Origin: Irpex lacteus
Lineage: Eukaryota > Basidiomycota > Agaricomycetes > Polyporales > Irpicaceae
DNA: 64,000 nucleotides
NCBI GenBank assembly: GCA_001986395.2
Contig: MQVO02000016.1
Span: forward strand, 62,001-126,000
Reading direction: 5' to 3'
The notes beneath the pieces are model-generated. The model made no database searches. It saw nothing but the letters and a program-made list of their open reading frames with translations, and was not told where the DNA came from. Numbering within the stretch: position 1 is the stretch's first letter; every line of letters starts with the position of its first letter. The position numbers and the translations under genes are program-made. Below are positions 61,001 to 64,000 of this stretch, piece after piece.

Positions 61001-62046
61001 TAGTCACAGCTATCACCCAACCACAACACACCTCTTTCATCTCGGGATTGAGCACCGCCTTTTCCCTCGGTGCGTTACACGGACTCGAACAAGGTGCCGT
61101 CATCCGTGATGTTGTGGCGTTGCATGTTTCCCTTGCACACGGAGACGTCCCAGGTATCAGCACGGAGATTGCAGCTCTGCGCAGGTATATTCTCCATCCG
61201 CCAAGTGGAGAGGCTGAGGTGTGGGTGACCAAGCTCAAGGCGGTACGTGTGGCATGACTGTGTATGGACTGATGAACACTGAAGCACTGGTCCTATCATA
61301 GGGAGAAATTCCTTTGGTCGTGAGCACTAATAATGCCGACATCATCGCCACTATAGTCAACCTGAAAGAAGAAATCGAGGCTGAGATTGGAGGCAAGATC
61401 AAAGTGACTATCCTTGGAGGAGCCGAGGCTCACATTATAGCGCACGAACTCGCTCGTGCTAACGTCGGAGTTGTGCTCACACCGCCGAGGCCATACGTGA
61501 GTGTCTATCCGCTTTTACTATTCCTTCGCTTATTCTCTGTCTATTCTGCAGCCGTATACGTGGGATCATCGTAGAGTGTATGTTTCCTTTGTGTATCTCA
61601 CGAGAGAATAGTCGACGATGCTAACTATATCGTAGTATTCCGGGGATTCCGGTCACCAACGAGAGCACGATCGCCCACCTCGTCCGAGCAGGGGTTACCG
61701 TAGGCCTAGGTCCTCAAGGGACTACAGCTATCACCATGTTGAGCGACTGGGCAGTGCGTAACGCACGGTTCGACGCCGGCTGGGTAAGTCTGTTACCTAC
61801 ATTCAATACGTCGATGTAACTAAAGAAGCGATGCGTGTATAGGCATTACTCGATTCACCCGATGTCCTCAGTCGAAGCGACGCCTACGCCCTCGTCTCTT
61901 CCAACGTCGAGAAGCTGTTTAACTTGCCCTCGGACCCATATCAAAGCGATATAGTGGTGACGGAGCATGGTGATCTACTTAGCTTTGAAGGAAAGGTCAC
62001 AGCTGTTATATCACCGCGCAGGAGGAAGTTGGATATTTTGGAGTGA
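58072..62046 (+). CDS. Membrane-anchored amidohydrolase-superfamily protein, two modules
   Basis: About 950 residues in a dozen or more exons. The start MSKPHPLDLTADH is chosen over the longer upstream frame because it follows a TATA-like run and leader. One N-terminal span (SLSLLGIFVLFNLWYCSSYF) predicts a type II membrane protein. Module 1 has the metal-dependent hydrolase signature RWVTPGIIDVHSHLGDEPSP (HxH), then QTHCYEAVDI, FHHAHEAWLVPE and the metal Asp in VVMKSDHSAI. It ends in the composite-sandwich return strand YDADIVLWDSHPLALG. Module 2 starts with KGGSLQPGLVTAGSNIGLTH, an amidohydrolase-like entry lacking HxH, and continues to GLGPQGTTAITMLSDWAVRNARF and FNLPSDPYQSDIVV. So one active-looking and one degenerate copy are fused. 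Substrate unknown; TIM-barrel imidazolonepropionase-like enzymes are the nearest type. Confidence 0.85.
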
Positions 62047-62457
62047 ACGAAGGATTATGGAAAGAACGGAGAATAAAGATGATGTAAATATGGAGCGTAA
62101 GTGTGTGCCGTACGTCTCGAAAAGGTTCAACTCTCTATTACAGTTTCTACTTCTGCATACCGTGCTTCAGCCGGTACGGACGAGGTTGAGTAGGAAGAGA
62201 TGACCTACATCACAGTTCATAGCAGGCGAATGAAGAGAATATCAGCCTTTAACGCGAGAAAAAAACTACAAAGCACGATGATATTGCAGATGATGATACA
62301 AACTTGAAGTATTGCTGAGACAAAACATGCACAGAGCCTGCGAGTTACAAAGGAAGCGAGTCCAGAGAGTAAGCACACAAATCCGAATAAAGAGCACAAG
62401 AGGGATCCAGGGAACAACAGGCAAGGAGAGAACGCCAGCAGAGCACAGATAGAACGA
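62047..62457. other. Convergent intergenic region
   Basis: 3' regions of the amidohydrolase and Hop1-like genes; nothing else seen. Confidence 0.4.
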
Positions 62458-64000
62458 TTAGTCGCCGAGGTCGACAGCAGCTCCAATAGAGATTTTAGCC
62501 TTCTTCGTGTTTCTTGTATCTTCACTGCCATTGGAACTGGTATCTTTACGCTTCAGATCGTTCGGGATTTCCTCTTGCGAATCCGGAATGTAGAATTGAG
62601 TCTCGGGTTGAGTCTGGGATTCGTCCACGGGTTGCTGATTTTTCGCTGGTGAGACCTTGCCGGAGTCAGTTGGTTGTTCACGAGATTCGTTTCGCTCCCT
62701 AAAAAGCTCATAGATCAATTTAAATAGACCAATGTAAGACACTTACATCTCGACGTCCTCAGCCTGATCGTTCTTGTTTTTGCCTCGAGAAGACCTCTTC
62801 GGATTCTACGACAGTAAGCGTTAGAAACATCACTTACTCACACGTCTCATACAGACCAAGTCAGCGAGCCCTAGGAGTCGCTTCTCGGCTTCAGAATTCG
62901 GGTCGAAGTAGTCTTTGTATTCTTGGCTTTTCATCATTGAGCGCACGAACACATATTTCGGCTTCTGTCCGGTCTTTCGCCGTGGTGGCTTTTTCGTCGC
63001 TTTACCTGCATTCCTCGACTGGCGGGTTTTAGTTTCCAGTAGACCCACTTCGTCCTGTTCTTCGATCTCCGTCGCAATAAACCCTGCGACACGTTAGAAT
63101 AGGATTCAGAGATAATAGTCACGCTAAACAAAAACCTTCGTTTTGGAGCCGTCTGAAAAGCTGTCCGGCGACAAGGGGTTCACATTCTGGAAATAGTGGG
63201 AAATCGGACACGCCGCCTATGTAGGAGAAACTTGACAGACCTATACTATTCGCGAAAGCCTTGAGTGATTCACAACCGTGTTTCTCACAAACTTTGATAG
63301 CCCTCCTGCGCGTGCGTTTGGTGTCAACCGCTTATGCGAGGTTTGAGAACCCGACGACGAATACCTGAAGAGAGCGAGATCCTTGTATTTATCCATCATG
63401 CGGGGGTGCAAGTTATGCACTAAGATAAGGTCCCAGTTTTGGTCGGCACGAATTCGACAGTCGAAACAGATGAAATTCTTCGGTAAATTCTTCGCTCGTG
63501 CAGTATGGTACCCCATGCACCTTTTCGAGTCTCATCAATATTATACATGACCGCAAGAGGCGAAAGCAACTTACCACACATGAGACCATTTACTACAGCC
63601 TTCGCAATAAATAGCATCACAGTCTTCAACCTAGTGAAGGTCAGTCTATAGCTACAGTCCCGACTCTGTGTAAGCGTACCGTTACGTCGCAAACGCACGC
63701 AATTCCTGACTCGACGTCATCTTCCATCTGAGCACCGGATTGCATCTCAGAAACAGAAAGACTTCTGGTCTTCGCAAGAGTTTTCTTCTTAGGTGACAGA
63801 GCCATGGAATCGTCTTGGCTGTCATCAAGCGGCTGGACCTGAGTTTCCATGTCTGCACAAAACCGTCAGTATTACCGTTCAAAGCATCAGAGAGAATCAA
63901 CGAGCCAAGCATCTCAGCATCTTGATCTTTTTCCGCCTCGCGCCGAGCACTGACGATCTGTTGCAACGCTTGAGTGTCGATGCTCTCCACATTAGTCAAA
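62458..64000 (-). CDS. HOP1: Hop1-like meiotic chromosome-axis protein, C-terminal part
   Basis: Partial: the gene enters from beyond the window end, so the N-terminal HORMA domain is not seen. Hop1 is an axis protein of meiotic chromosomes that promotes interhomologue recombination. Visible in order: a helical linker (TQALQQIVSARREAEKDQDAE); a disordered Ser-rich stretch; a PHD-type zinc finger spread over exons (ACVCDV, VEDCDAIYCEGCSKWSHVW, CMGYHTARA, FICFDCRIRADQNWDLI); and a winged-helix-like segment (YKDLALFRRAIKVCEKHGC and CEPLVAGQLFRRLQNEGFIA). Next are a basic patch (KKPPRRKTGQKPKYVFVRS) and an acidic/Ser tail ending KAKISIGAAVDLGD. PHD plus winged helix downstream of HORMA is the known layout of fungal Hop1. 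All observed joins keep the frame. Confidence 0.8.

Overview
The window is nuclear DNA of a filamentous basidiomycete, most likely an Agaricomycete. The evidence is dense genes on both strands, many 45-75 nt GT-AG introns with a CTNAY-like branch site, and families typical of mushrooms: DUF6533 membrane proteins, a BTB/POZ family, ricin-B-type beta-trefoil lectins, P450 paralogues and a PHD-finger Hop1 homologue. Most genes here are split by introns, so coordinates give first codon to stop and the exon structure was read by eye.

Layout. 0.2-8.5 kb holds housekeeping genes: an unidentified minus-strand gene, RNA polymerase II subunit RPB3 with an unusual Trp-Gly-rich tail, a membrane-anchored coiled-coil protein, and ferrochelatase. 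9.2-20.6 kb is an accessory region with three paralogous DUF6533 membrane-protein genes. Between the second and third lies a BTB/POZ gene split after its 14th codon by a 2.6 kb palindromic foldback element. That element is itself interrupted by a 200 bp MITE-like insertion. 22.4-31.3 kb encodes a 1491-residue low-complexity protein and a multi-pass membrane protein. 31.6-51 kb carries a GNAT acetyltransferase, two related P450s, a large disordered protein divergent from bleomycin hydrolase, a secreted aspartic protease and an MFS drug-type transporter. 52-57 kb is a duplicated lectin locus in which gene and repeat-rich promoter were copied together. 58-64 kb has a two-module membrane-anchored amidohydrolase and the C-terminal part of a Hop1-like meiotic protein that runs off the window.

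Main result. All three DUF6533 paralogues restore a continuous reading frame only if each contains two separate 2-nucleotide exons plus a 16-nucleotide exon, at the same positions in all three genes. Four of the six 2-nt exons sit in the contexts CAG|AG|GTANG and AG|AC|GTAGG; gene C varies, with GT as its second one. Other notable signals are the foldback with an apparent 7 bp target duplication inside the BTB reading frame, the MITE with a diagnostic empty site in the opposite palindrome arm, repeated 19-mers in both lectin promoters, and the WG/GW tail on RPB3.

There is no secondary-metabolite backbone enzyme in the window, so the P450 and transporter genes cannot be called a biosynthetic cluster.
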